In this document: one piece after another, positions 45,433 through 52,372 of the stretch
How the letters are laid out: each line of letters starts with the position of its first letter
Numbering within the stretch: position 1 is the stretch's first letter
Origin: Brachybacterium squillarum M-6-3
GTDB taxonomy: Bacteria; Actinomycetota; Actinomycetes; Actinomycetales; Dermabacteraceae
DNA: 64,000 nt
Direction: 5' to 3'
Assembly: GCF_000225825.1 (NCBI RefSeq)
Contig: NZ_AGBX01000005.1
Location: forward strand, 117,053-181,052
The notes under the pieces: generated by a model
Database searches by the model: none
Told to the model about the DNA's origin: nothing
The model's input: the letters and a program-made list of their open reading frames with translations, nothing else
Position numbers and translations under genes: made by a program

Positions 45433-45763
45433 CCGGGCACGTTGGACAGTGGAAGTCTCCACCACTGACCGCGGCAGGCCCCGAGAGGCGTCATCGGGCC
45501 CTGACCTCCACCGTTGAGTGTTATACGACCGTTACTGCTTCGTGACGCCCCCGTGCCGGGGTTCGTGTGAACAGCGCCACCACCGGTGACAGAATGTGGG
45601 TGTTGCGGTGATGCAGGTCCCACAGGACGGTCCGTCGAGACGGTGCCCCGGCACCCCACGCACGGCACACCTGATGCCACCCGTGAGATGTGGGGGACGG
45701 CGTCGCGCGGCACCGAGGTCGCGAACGCGGCCGACGATGGACGACACAGGAAGTGACAGAGGT
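45433..45763 (+). promoter_or_regulatory. Intergenic region with probable long leader of cspA
   Basis: A 331-base gap without a credible gene. Possible -10 sites are TATACG (45522-45527) and CAGAAT (45590-45595), which would give leaders of roughly 230 or 160 bases. A perfect small hairpin GGTGCC/GGCACC lies at 45642-45655. Long structured leaders are typical of cold-shock mRNAs and often control their translation with temperature. A short stem follows the PAC2 stop near 45449-45469. Confidence 0.4.
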
Positions 45764-45967
45764 ATGGCACAGGGCTCGGTCAAGTGGTTCAACGCCGAGA
45801 AGGGCTACGGCTTCATCGAGATCGACGGGGGCGGCGCGGACGTGTTCGTGCACCACTCCAAGATCGACATGGACGGCTACCGCTCTCTCGACGAGGGTCA
45901 GCGCGTGGAGTTCGAGGTCACGCAGGGGGACAAGGGGCCGCAGGCCGAGCAGGTCCGCCCGCTCTGA
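45764..45967 (+). CDS. cspA: Cold shock domain protein
   Basis: A 67-residue single-stranded nucleic acid binding protein. It has [14 protein letters not shown] with RNP1 (KGYGFI, 13-18) and RNP2 VFVHH (27-31), the standard five-strand OB fold. It acts as an RNA chaperone. ATG at 45764 follows GACAGAGG. A strong terminator follows. Confidence 0.95.
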   Translation: MAQGSVKWFNAEKGYGFIEIDGGGADVFVHHSKIDMDGYRSLDEGQRVEFEVTQGDKGPQAEQVRPL

Positions 45968-46000
45968 CCCTCTCCGACTCCGATCCCGCAGGGATCCACC

Positions 46001-46042
46001 CGACGGGCCGGTCCCGGGCGCCACGCCCGGACCGGCCCGTCG
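46001..46042. terminator. Terminator between cspA and the spermidine-synthase-like gene
   Basis: 13 perfect pairs (46001-46013 with 46030-46042), a one-base bulge, then 5 more pairs around GCCAC. It lies between converging genes and can serve both. Confidence 0.8.
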
Positions 46043-46070
46043 TCCGTCCGGCCCGCGCGCGGACCAGGGC

Positions 46071-46940
46071 TCAGGCCCCCGCCCGCAGCACCTGACCGGA
46101 GCGACGCAGGTTCTCCACCTGGTCCCGCGGGGCCAGGCGCACCGAGACCGCATCCGAGCGCAGAGCCCGGTCCACCCCCTCCGGCAGCGGCTCCTGCGAG
46201 GCCAGCAGCACGGCGTTGCTGCGGCGCTTGTTGCCCAGGTGGGCCGGTTCGGCGATCACCCCGACGTGTGCGAAGACCTCCGCCAGGGTCGCGATCTCGG
46301 CGGCGATCATCCCCGACCCGGGTGGGGCCGCGCAGTTGGCCAGGTAGATCCCTCCGGGCCGCAGCACCCGGTCGGCCTGGCGGGCCGTCTCCTGGGTGAT
46401 CAGCTCCGCCGGGGTGCGGTCCCCGGCGAAGACGTCGCGGATCAGCACCTCGAAGCGGTCTTCCCGCCAGGCGGCGAGGGCCTCGGCGGCGTCGTCCACC
46501 CGGATCCGCAGCCGGGGGGAGCGCGGCAGCTCGAACCAGGTGCGCACGAGCTCGGCCAGCTGTCCGTCCAGCTCGACGACGAGCTGCCGGGCGGCGGGAT
46601 GCGTGGCCGCCAGGGCACGGGGGAGCGAGCAGCCCCCGCCGCCCAGATGGGCGATCTCCAGCGGGGCGGGGGAGGTCGCGAGGGCCGCCCGGACCTCCTC
46701 GCGCTCCAGGTGCAGCCCGACCACCAGCGCCATCCAGCGCATGTACTCGAAGACGAGGTGGGCGGGGTCCGGGTGCTGCTGGGAGGAGGGGACGCCGTTG
46801 ACCTCGAGCAGCACGGAGCCGTCGCTCTCGCGGATCAGGCGCACGCTGCCCGTGGAGGTGGGGATCGCGGTGTCCACGGGGCCGAGCCGGGGGAAGGCCT
46901 CGGTCGGGGCGTAGGAGCGGGGACGGTCGCGGCGGGGCAT
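46071..46940 (-). CDS. Spermidine-synthase-like methyltransferase-fold protein
   Basis: A 289-residue protein of the polyamine aminopropyltransferase fold. GSVLLEVNGVPSSQQHPDPAHLVFEYMRWMALVV is the N-terminal region, IAHLGGGGCSLPRALA (about 95-110) the nucleotide loop, VVELDGQLAELVR the acidic ribose site, and FEVLIRDVFAGDRTP the region where true spermidine synthases have the catalytic acid (D here). Many actinobacteria have such 'fused-MFS-less' paralogues whose substrate is not known. ATG at 46940, with TAGAGT six bases before it. Confidence 0.75.
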   Translation of the reverse strand: MPRRDRPRSYAPTEAFPRLGPVDTAIPTSTGSVRLIRESDGSVLLEVNGVPSSQQHPDPAHLVFEYMRWMALVVGLHLEREEVRAALATSPAPLEIAHLGGGGCSLPRALAATHPAARQLVVELDGQLAELVRTWFELPRSPRLRIRVDDAAEALAAWREDRFEVLIRDVFAGDRTPAELITQETARQADRVLRPGGIYLANCAAPPGSGMIAAEIATLAEVFAHVGVIAEPAHLGNKRRSNAVLLASQEPLPEGVDRALRSDAVSVRLAPRDQVENLRRSGQVLRAGA

Positions 46941-46946
46941 CGTCCC

Positions 46947-46952
46947 ACTCTA
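46947..46952 (-). promoter_or_regulatory. -10 element, probable leaderless start of the spermidine-synthase-like gene
   Basis: TAGAGT on the minus strand, exactly 6 bases before the ATG at 46940. Confidence 0.55.
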
Positions 46953-47052
46953 GGGAGTCCCGCCCCGGGCATCGTCCGGGGACGAGGGAGCGGTGGGGAG
47001 GGCGGTCCCTCCCCACCGGGGGATCGTCCTCCGGGAGGGCACCCGCGCTCGT

Positions 47053-47075
47053 TCGTCGGACCCCCTGCCTAGCGT
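47053..47075 (+). promoter_or_regulatory. RecA-independent (PafBC-type) damage promoter of HEPN-dinB
   Basis: TCGTCGGAC, an 8-base spacer and TAGCGT, the same layout as the second recA promoter. The upstream 16 bases (47044-47059) are identical to 25706-25721. No LexA box is present in this region. Confidence 0.65.
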
Positions 47076-47149
47076 GGGCACCACGACGAGCGGCGACGGC
47101 TCCGCACCCCGCGCAGCGGCCGCTCGGCACCCCGGACGAAGGAGGAGCC

Positions 47150-47674
47150 ATGACCACCATCCCCGCGTCCCGTCCCGTCCAGCCCACCCTGCCGGCACCC
47201 CGCCCCACGGCGCCCCGGCGTGCCTCCCGCGGAGGAGCGGCTCCCGTCGCCTCCCGCCGCGGCGCCCTCGCGCGCTTCGATGCGGACCAGGCCGATCTGC
47301 AGCGCGCCGAGGCGCTGCTGGCCCGTGCCCGCGCCGCGCAGGCGAGCGATCCCCGGTCGGCCTTCGAGCTGACCCATCGCGCGGCCCTCCGTGGCGCGGG
47401 GGTGCTGGTGACCCGTGCCAACCGGGAGCGGCGCCGGAAGCTGCCCCTGAACGTCTGGACCGCGCTCGACCGCCTCGGCGGCCCCGCCCGCGAGCGCGCC
47501 GAGCAGATCCACGAGCTGGTGCGCGAGCGCGACCGGCTGGACCGGGACCCCGCGGCCCGGCCCGACCCGGAGCTGCTCCGGCGCCATCTCCACGACACGT
47601 CCGCGCACCTCGCCCGTGTGCGCGAGGAGATCCTCTCGGACCTGCCCGCGGCGATGGTCGCCCTGAGCGGCTGA
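47150..47674 (+). CDS. SAV_6107-like HEPN domain protein
   Basis: A 174-residue protein. A disordered basic start (1-45) is followed by an all-helical HEPN-like region (about 45-170: FDADQADLQRAEALLARARAAQASDPRSAFELTHRAALRGAGVLV...RARE). The RxxxxH catalytic motif of HEPN RNases is not evident. Such proteins are encoded just before dinB in many actinobacteria and their role is unknown. GGAGGAG (47141-47147) precedes the ATG. The damage-type promoter upstream suggests a DNA-damage function. Confidence 0.75.
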   Translation: MTTIPASRPVQPTLPAPRPTAPRRASRGGAAPVASRRGALARFDADQADLQRAEALLARARAAQASDPRSAFELTHRAALRGAGVLVTRANRERRRKLPLNVWTALDRLGGPARERAEQIHELVRERDRLDRDPAARPDPELLRRHLHDTSAHLARVREEILSDLPAAMVALSG

Positions 47675-47758
47675 GGCCGCGCCGGTACAGTGCCGAGGCG
47701 GCAGCACGAGAGCCAGCACAGCAGTCCGGGGTCTCCCCGGGGAGCGGAGGGAGCACGC

Positions 47759-49147
47759 ATGAGCGAGTCCGGTCCCGCACGCCCCGGCCCCGCCGCCGGT
47801 CCGGAGCGTGGCGAGCCGGAGGTGCCCGGCATCCTGCACCTCGACATGGACGCCTTCTTCGCCTCCGTCGAGATCCGTGACGACCCCGCGCTCCGCGGTC
47901 GACCCGTGGTGGTGGGCGGTTCCGGCGCCCGCGGGGTGGTCGCCGCGGCCAGCTACCCGGCCCGCACCCGCGGCATCCGTTCCGCGATGGCGATAGCCAC
48001 CGCGCGACGGCTCGCTCCGGACCTCGTGATCGTCCCGCCCCGCATCGACCGCTACCGCGAGGTCTCGGTGCAGGTGATGGACCTGCTGCGCACCGTGGTC
48101 GCCGACATCGAGCAGATCAGCGTCGACGAGGCGTTCCTGGACGTGCGCCCCGCCCGGCGGCTCTTCGGCGGGCCCGAGCAGATCGGGGCCCTGCTGCGCG
48201 GCCGCATCCGCGAGGAGCTCGGCCTGCCCAGCTCGGTGGGCGGCTCCGTCTCCCGGGCGGTGGCGAAGATCGCCTCCGCCCGGGCCAAGCCCGACGGGAT
48301 GCTGATCGTCCCGGCGGCGGACACCGCGGCCTTCCTGGCCCCCCTGCCCGTCTCGGTCATCTCCGGCATCGGCCCCAAGGCCGTCGCCGGGCTCGAACGC
48401 CTCGGCGTGCACACCGTCGGCCAGCTGCGCGAGCTGCCGCCCGGTCCGCTCGCGCGGGTGCTCGGCCCCCGCGCCCCCGAGGTCGCGCGCCTCGCGGACG
48501 GCAGCGACCGCACCGGCCTCGGCACCCTCGTGCGGGACCGCTCCCTGGGCACCGAGCGCACCTGGGACGAGGACCTCACCGATCCTGCCGAGGTGCGGCG
48601 CCGCCTCACCCGCATGGCCGACGAGACCGCCCGCCAGCTGCGGCGCCAGCGGCTGCTCGCCCGCACCGTGGTGCTCAAGCTGCGCTCCCCGGACGGCACC
48701 ACGCGCACCCGGTCCTCCACCTTCGCCCAGCCCACTGACACCGGGGAGCGGCTGCGCGAGCATGTCGTCGCCCTCTGGGAGCGCGAGCGCCCCGCGATGC
48801 CCCGGGTCCGGCTGGCCGGTGTGCGGGCCGCCCATCTCCTCTCCACCTCCGCCGCCACCCCGCAGCAGGAGCTGACCGGTCGGACGGCCGGCTGGCACGA
48901 CCTGGAGGAGGCGATGGACCGCGCGCTGGACCGCTTCGGGTCCACGAGCCTCGGGCGCGGCTCCACCCTCCGCGGCGGCGCGGCCGCTGCGGACGGCGCT
49001 CCGTCGCGCTCCGCGCAGGGGCACGATGACCAGGGCGGACAGGGTGACGCCCCGCTGCGTCCCGGTGAGCTCCCGCGGCGCGACGCCGGTCCCGACGGGC
49101 ACTCCGCCCCCGCCGGCGATGACGAAGCCCAGGGGCGGCTGCTGTGA
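47759..49147 (+). CDS. dinB: DNA polymerase IV (Y family)
   Basis: Translesion polymerase. The 462-residue product has the catalytic acids D29 and D31 (HLDMDAFFASVE) and the SVDEAFLD motif at 121-128 with D123 and E124. Helix-hairpin-helix follows (SGIGPKAVAGLERLGVHTVGQL), then the little-finger domain to about 385. The tail (390-462) is low complexity but ends QGRLL, which could be the sliding-clamp peptide. ATG at 47759 with GGAGGGAG; a frame from 47690 exists, and a TACAGT at 47686-47691 may be an extra promoter. Confidence 0.92.
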   Translation: MSESGPARPGPAAGPERGEPEVPGILHLDMDAFFASVEIRDDPALRGRPVVVGGSGARGVVAAASYPARTRGIRSAMAIATARRLAPDLVIVPPRIDRYREVSVQVMDLLRTVVADIEQISVDEAFLDVRPARRLFGGPEQIGALLRGRIREELGLPSSVGGSVSRAVAKIASARAKPDGMLIVPAADTAAFLAPLPVSVISGIGPKAVAGLERLGVHTVGQLRELPPGPLARVLGPRAPEVARLADGSDRTGLGTLVRDRSLGTERTWDEDLTDPAEVRRRLTRMADETARQLRRQRLLARTVVLKLRSPDGTTRTRSSTFAQPTDTGERLREHVVALWERERPAMPRVRLAGVRAAHLLSTSAATPQQELTGRTAGWHDLEEAMDRALDRFGSTSLGRGSTLRGGAAAADGAPSRSAQGHDDQGGQGDAPLRPGELPRRDAGPDGHSAPAGDDEAQGRLL

Positions 49148-49293
49148 GCGGCCCCCAGCGGTTCCCATCCCCCCGCACGGCGCACTAGACTTGTCGCACC
49201 GCCGACGGAGGCAGAGGTACGGGACGGACGTACACGGACGTGCGGCGGAGACGCCCCCTGGGGCGTGAGGCAACGGGGACAAGGAGCGGGATC

Positions 49294-49695
49294 ATGCCGC
49301 TGTCGGAGCACGAGCAGAAGATGCTCGACGAGATGGAGCGTCAGCTCTTCGCCGATGACCCGCGCCTCGCGCGGGCCTTCGCGCCGCGGCGGGGGCCGCG
49401 CCGCAGCGGCCGCCGGATCCTGCTGGGCCTGGGTGGGGTCCTCCTCGGGCTCGTGCTGCTCGTCTTCGCGGTCTCCCTGCCGGCCATCTGGCTCGGCGTG
49501 ATCGCCTTCCTGCTGATGCTCGCGGGCGCCGTCTACGCGGTCACCACCCCCACCCGATCCACCGGCGACACCGGCCAGGGCGGCGGGGGCGGGGGCCATG
49601 GCGGCCCCGGCGCCCCCAAGGGCGACGGCGGCGCCTTCATGCGCCGCATGGAGGAGCGCTGGGAGAAGCGCTCCGGCCCCGACACCCGGCGCTGA
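49294..49695 (+). CDS. DUF3040 family membrane protein
   Basis: A 133-residue protein starting with the DUF3040 signature MPLSEHEQKMLDEMERQLFADDPRLARAF, then two membrane segments (about 42-62 and 64-84) and a glycine-rich tail. It lies upstream of mraZ in most actinobacteria; function unknown. ATG at 49294 is preceded by AAGGAG. Confidence 0.88.
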   Translation: MPLSEHEQKMLDEMERQLFADDPRLARAFAPRRGPRRSGRRILLGLGGVLLGLVLLVFAVSLPAIWLGVIAFLLMLAGAVYAVTTPTRSTGDTGQGGGGGGHGGPGAPKGDGGAFMRRMEERWEKRSGPDTRR

Positions 49696-49715
49696 GCCGC
49701 CCGGCCCACCACCTC

Positions 49716-49752
49716 CAGGACGCCCCGACCCCTTGAGGGTCGGGGCGTCCTG
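49716..49752 (+). terminator. DUF3040 terminator
   Basis: A perfect 16-pair stem (49716-49731 with 49737-49752) around CTTGA, 20 bases after the stop, followed by CTGTGT. Confidence 0.85.
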
Positions 49753-49910
49753 CTGTGTCCGGACCCCGACCGCCGCCCGGACCCTCAGCGCCGCCCGGCC
49801 CCCTCCGTCGTCCTGACCCCTGCCACCGCCCGAGCCCCCGCTCTCGATGTCGGCCCCCGGCCTCCGCCGTCCACAGGCTCCTCCCAGCCCCCCACTTCCC
49901 TCCACCGGAT

Positions 49911-49944
49911 CCCTCCCCCTCCCCCCACCCCGCACCCCCATCCC
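49911..49944 (-). other. Predicted G-quadruplex motif
   Basis: On the minus strand this 34-base stretch reads as six G runs of 3, 5, 4, 6, 5 and 3 with loops of 2, 3, 1, 1 and 1 bases. The plus strand is a C-rich tract. It lies about 200 bases upstream of the mraZ promoter. Confidence 0.6.
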
Positions 49945-50125
49945 GTCTCCGGCGCACTGACCTGCGGCAACGAATGAGGGTGGGGAAGAGCAGGGTGCGC
50001 CGGGCGCCCGTCGGTGTCGACGGCAGCGACGCGGGACGCGAAATCCCCTCCACATCACACCCACTGCTCTGACCTGCTAGTTCCTTGCTCAGATCCCCCG
50101 GAATCGCGGTGTTCCCCGTGCGGGG

Positions 50126-50160
50126 TGGGGAGTAGTGGGGTAAAGTGGAGGGCGTAGGGA
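50126..50160 (+). promoter_or_regulatory. mraZ promoter with MraZ-binding repeats
   Basis: TGGGG (50126-50130), TGGGG (50136-50140) and TGGAG (50146-50150) are spaced by exactly 5 bases, with a weaker AGGGA at 50156-50160. This matches the known MraZ site (TGGGN repeats with 5-base spacers). A TAAAGT -10 (50141-50146) lies between repeats, so MraZ would repress its own operon. Confidence 0.8.
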
Positions 50161-50206
50161 GGAGATCGGTTCGGATCGGGAGTGACGGCAGCAGAAGGGG
50201 GTCGGG

Positions 50207-50638
50207 ATGTTCCTCGGCACCTTCACGCCCAAGCTCGACGAGAAGGGCCGCCTGATCTTCCCTGCGAAGTTCCGTGACGACCTCGCCGGGGGACTGGTGA
50301 TGACCCGGGGTCAGGAGCACTGCATCGCGGTGTACCCGATCCAGGAGTTCCGCCAGAAGCTCGAGGAGGCCCGTCGGGCGCCGACCACCGATCAGCGCAC
50401 CCGCGACTACCTGCGCGTGCTGCTGTCCGGTGCGGAGGACGTCATCCCGGACAAGCAGGGCCGCATCACGATCCCTGGCCACCTGCGTTCCTACGCGGAC
50501 CTGGACCGGGAATGCGCCGTCATCGGCGCGCTCGATCGGCTCGAGATCTGGTCCTACCCGGCCTGGGAGACCTACCTCGAGCAGAAGGAGGAGGGCTTCG
50601 CCCAGACCGCGGAAGAGGTGGTTCCCGGTCTGTTCTGA
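50207..50638 (+). CDS. mraZ: Transcriptional regulator MraZ
   Basis: First gene of the dcw cluster; an AbrB-fold ring-forming DNA-binding protein that represses the cluster. The 143-residue product has two swapped-hairpin repeats with the DxxR motif: LDEKGRLIFPAKFRDDL (10-26) and PDKQGRITIPGHLRSYADL (80-98). ATG at 50207 with a G-rich ribosome site. Its binding repeats are directly upstream. Confidence 0.96.
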   Translation: MFLGTFTPKLDEKGRLIFPAKFRDDLAGGLVMTRGQEHCIAVYPIQEFRQKLEEARRAPTTDQRTRDYLRVLLSGAEDVIPDKQGRITIPGHLRSYADLDRECAVIGALDRLEIWSYPAWETYLEQKEEGFAQTAEEVVPGLF

Positions 50639-50672
50639 GGCTCCCGGACGGATTCCGTCCCGCGAGGTCTCT

Positions 50673-50722
50673 CGTCGTTCCCGCCCCGACGCAACTTCCC
50701 CGGTGGCGGGTCGGGAACGACG
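50673..50722 (+). terminator. Hairpin between mraZ and rsmH
   Basis: CGTCGTTCCCG (50673-50683) pairs perfectly with CGGGAACGACG (50712-50722); an inner CCCGCC (50680-50685) can instead pair with GGCGGG (50705-50710). It may attenuate read-through in the 189-base gap between mraZ and rsmH. Confidence 0.5.
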
Positions 50723-50827
50723 GGATATCTGGCAGGACGGCCCCGACCGGGACCGCAGGGGCGGCCCGCCACCGCGCATCACCAGCACGACCAGCACGAC
50801 CGGCACGACACCAGGGGAGGGGGAACG

Positions 50828-51859
50828 ATGACCGAGGACGCCACGTCACCCACGACGCCCAGCGAGGCGGTGACCCCCGAGGCGATCACCACCGCGGACC
50901 GCCACCTCCCCGTCCTCCTGGACACCTGCGTCGAACTGCTCGCCCCCGCGCTGCAGCATCCCGGCGCGATCCACGTCGACGCGACCCTCGGCATGGGCGG
51001 CCACGCGCTCGCCGTGCTCGAGGCGGCCCCCGAGGCCCACCTGATCGGCATCGACCGCGACCCGCAGGCCCTCGAGCTGGCCCGCGAGCGCATCGCCCGG
51101 GCGGGACACGCCGAGCGCGCCACCCTCGTGCACGCCACCTATGACGAGATCCCGGCCGTGCTCGCCGACCTCGGCATCGAGGCGGTCGACGGCGTGATCA
51201 TGGACCTCGGCCTGTCCAGCTTCCAGATCGACACCCCCGAGCGCGGCTTCTCCTACGTGGCCGACGCCGCGTTGGACATGCGCATGGACACCTCCTCCCA
51301 GGGGCCCACCGCTGCCGACCTGCTGGCCACGCTCCCCGAGGCCGAGATCTCCCGCATCCTGCACGTCTACGGCGACGAGCGCTTCGCCCGCCGCATCGCC
51401 CGCCGGGTGGTGGAGCGCCGGGCCGCGCGCCCGCTGCTGCGCAGCGGCGACCTCGTCGAGCTCGTCGAGCAGGCCATCCCCGCCGCCTCCCGCGCCACCG
51501 GGGGACACCCCGCCAAGCGCAGCTTCCAGGCGCTGCGGATCGCGGTGAACGAGGAGCTCGAGATCCTCACCCGCGCCCTCGACGGCGCCCTCGACACGCT
51601 GAGCCTCCACGGCCGCATCGTCGTGGAGTCCTACCATTCCGGAGAAGACCGAATCGTGAAATCCGCCTTCGGCCGCCGGACCCGGTCCAGCGCGCCGGTC
51701 GGCTTCCCGGTCGAGCTCGAGGAACACCGCCCCACGTTCACTCCGCTCGTCCGGGGCGCCCTTCAGGCGGACCCCGAGGAGCGAGAGCGCAACCCGCGCG
51801 CGGCCAGCGTCCGCCTGCGCGCCCTGACCCGCACCCGCACCGCCGAGAGAGCACACTGA
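50828..51859 (+). CDS. rsmH: 16S rRNA (cytosine-1402-N4)-methyltransferase
   Basis: SAM-dependent enzyme that methylates N4 of C1402 in 16S rRNA. The 343-residue product has [10 protein letters not shown] (about 51-60), [10 protein letters not shown] (about 76-85), [14 protein letters not shown] and the C-terminal [22 protein letters not shown] precedes the ATG. ftsL follows after one base. Confidence 0.96.
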   Translation: MTEDATSPTTPSEAVTPEAITTADRHLPVLLDTCVELLAPALQHPGAIHVDATLGMGGHALAVLEAAPEAHLIGIDRDPQALELARERIARAGHAERATLVHATYDEIPAVLADLGIEAVDGVIMDLGLSSFQIDTPERGFSYVADAALDMRMDTSSQGPTAADLLATLPEAEISRILHVYGDERFARRIARRVVERRAARPLLRSGDLVELVEQAIPAASRATGGHPAKRSFQALRIAVNEELEILTRALDGALDTLSLHGRIVVESYHSGEDRIVKSAFGRRTRSSAPVGFPVELEEHRPTFTPLVRGALQADPEERERNPRAASVRLRALTRTRTAERAH

Positions 51860-51860
51860 C

Positions 51861-52370
51861 ATGGCCAGCACCTCCGCCGTCCGCGCGACCGCGGTCCGTC
51901 CCGTCCGCGGGCCGCAGACCGTCCGGTCCCCGCGTCCGCGCCTGACGGTCCTCGCCAAGCCCCGCACGCGCACCAGCCCGCTGCCCTTCGTGGCGCTGTG
52001 CACGCTGATCGTGGTCGCCACCCTCGCCACGCTGCTCACCCTCAGCATCCAGATGTCGGACGCCAGCTACGAGATCACCCGCCTGCAGGGCCAGTCGCAG
52101 CGCCTCACCGAGGAGCAGCAGGCCCTCGCCGAGACCGACGAGCGCCTGGGCACCCCCCAGGAGCTCGAGAAGCAGGCCCGGGAGCTCGGCATGGTGCCGG
52201 TCACCGATCCCGCCTACATCGACCTCGAGTCCGGCACCGTGATGGGGGAGACCGAGCAGGCCGCCGCGGCCGCCGATGCCGACACGCCGAGCGCGGAGAC
52301 CGCCGTGCCGCCCGCCCAGATCTACGATCAGCCCAGCACCTACCACGGCATGGGCAACGAGGGAGTCTGA
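51861..52370 (+). CDS. ftsL: FtsL-like division protein
   Basis: A 169-residue single-pass membrane protein with a basic cytosolic start (1-40), one membrane segment (about 41-63, FVALCTLIVVATLATLLTLSI) and a coiled-coil outside domain (66-110) with an acidic Ala-rich tail. Sequence is weakly conserved; the call rests on topology and position between rsmH and the penicillin-binding protein. In this place FtsL partners FtsQ and DivIC. Confidence 0.8.
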   Translation: MASTSAVRATAVRPVRGPQTVRSPRPRLTVLAKPRTRTSPLPFVALCTLIVVATLATLLTLSIQMSDASYEITRLQGQSQRLTEEQQALAETDERLGTPQELEKQARELGMVPVTDPAYIDLESGTVMGETEQAAAAADADTPSAETAVPPAQIYDQPSTYHGMGNEGV

Positions 52371-52372
52371 CA

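Larger units (their letters stand above)
49696..50206. other. Intergenic region before the dcw cluster
   Basis: A 511-base gap. It holds a terminator (49716-49752), a C-rich low-complexity stretch to about 49945, then normal sequence leading into the mraZ promoter. No open frame here has coding character. Confidence 0.6.

Noticed and set aside
42082..45465. 1127-codon minus-strand frame upstream of helR
   Set aside because: The part beyond the GTG at 44337 is antisense to the PAC2 gene and has shadow composition.
46953..47149. LexA box upstream of HEPN-dinB
   Set aside because: No TCGAAC-N4-GTTCG-like sequence with fewer than four differences; only the PafBC-type motif is present.
49755..50072. 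105-codon plus-strand frame in the C-rich region before mraZ
   Set aside because: Low-complexity Pro/Arg/Ser translation from a C-rich tract, no ribosome site and no domain.
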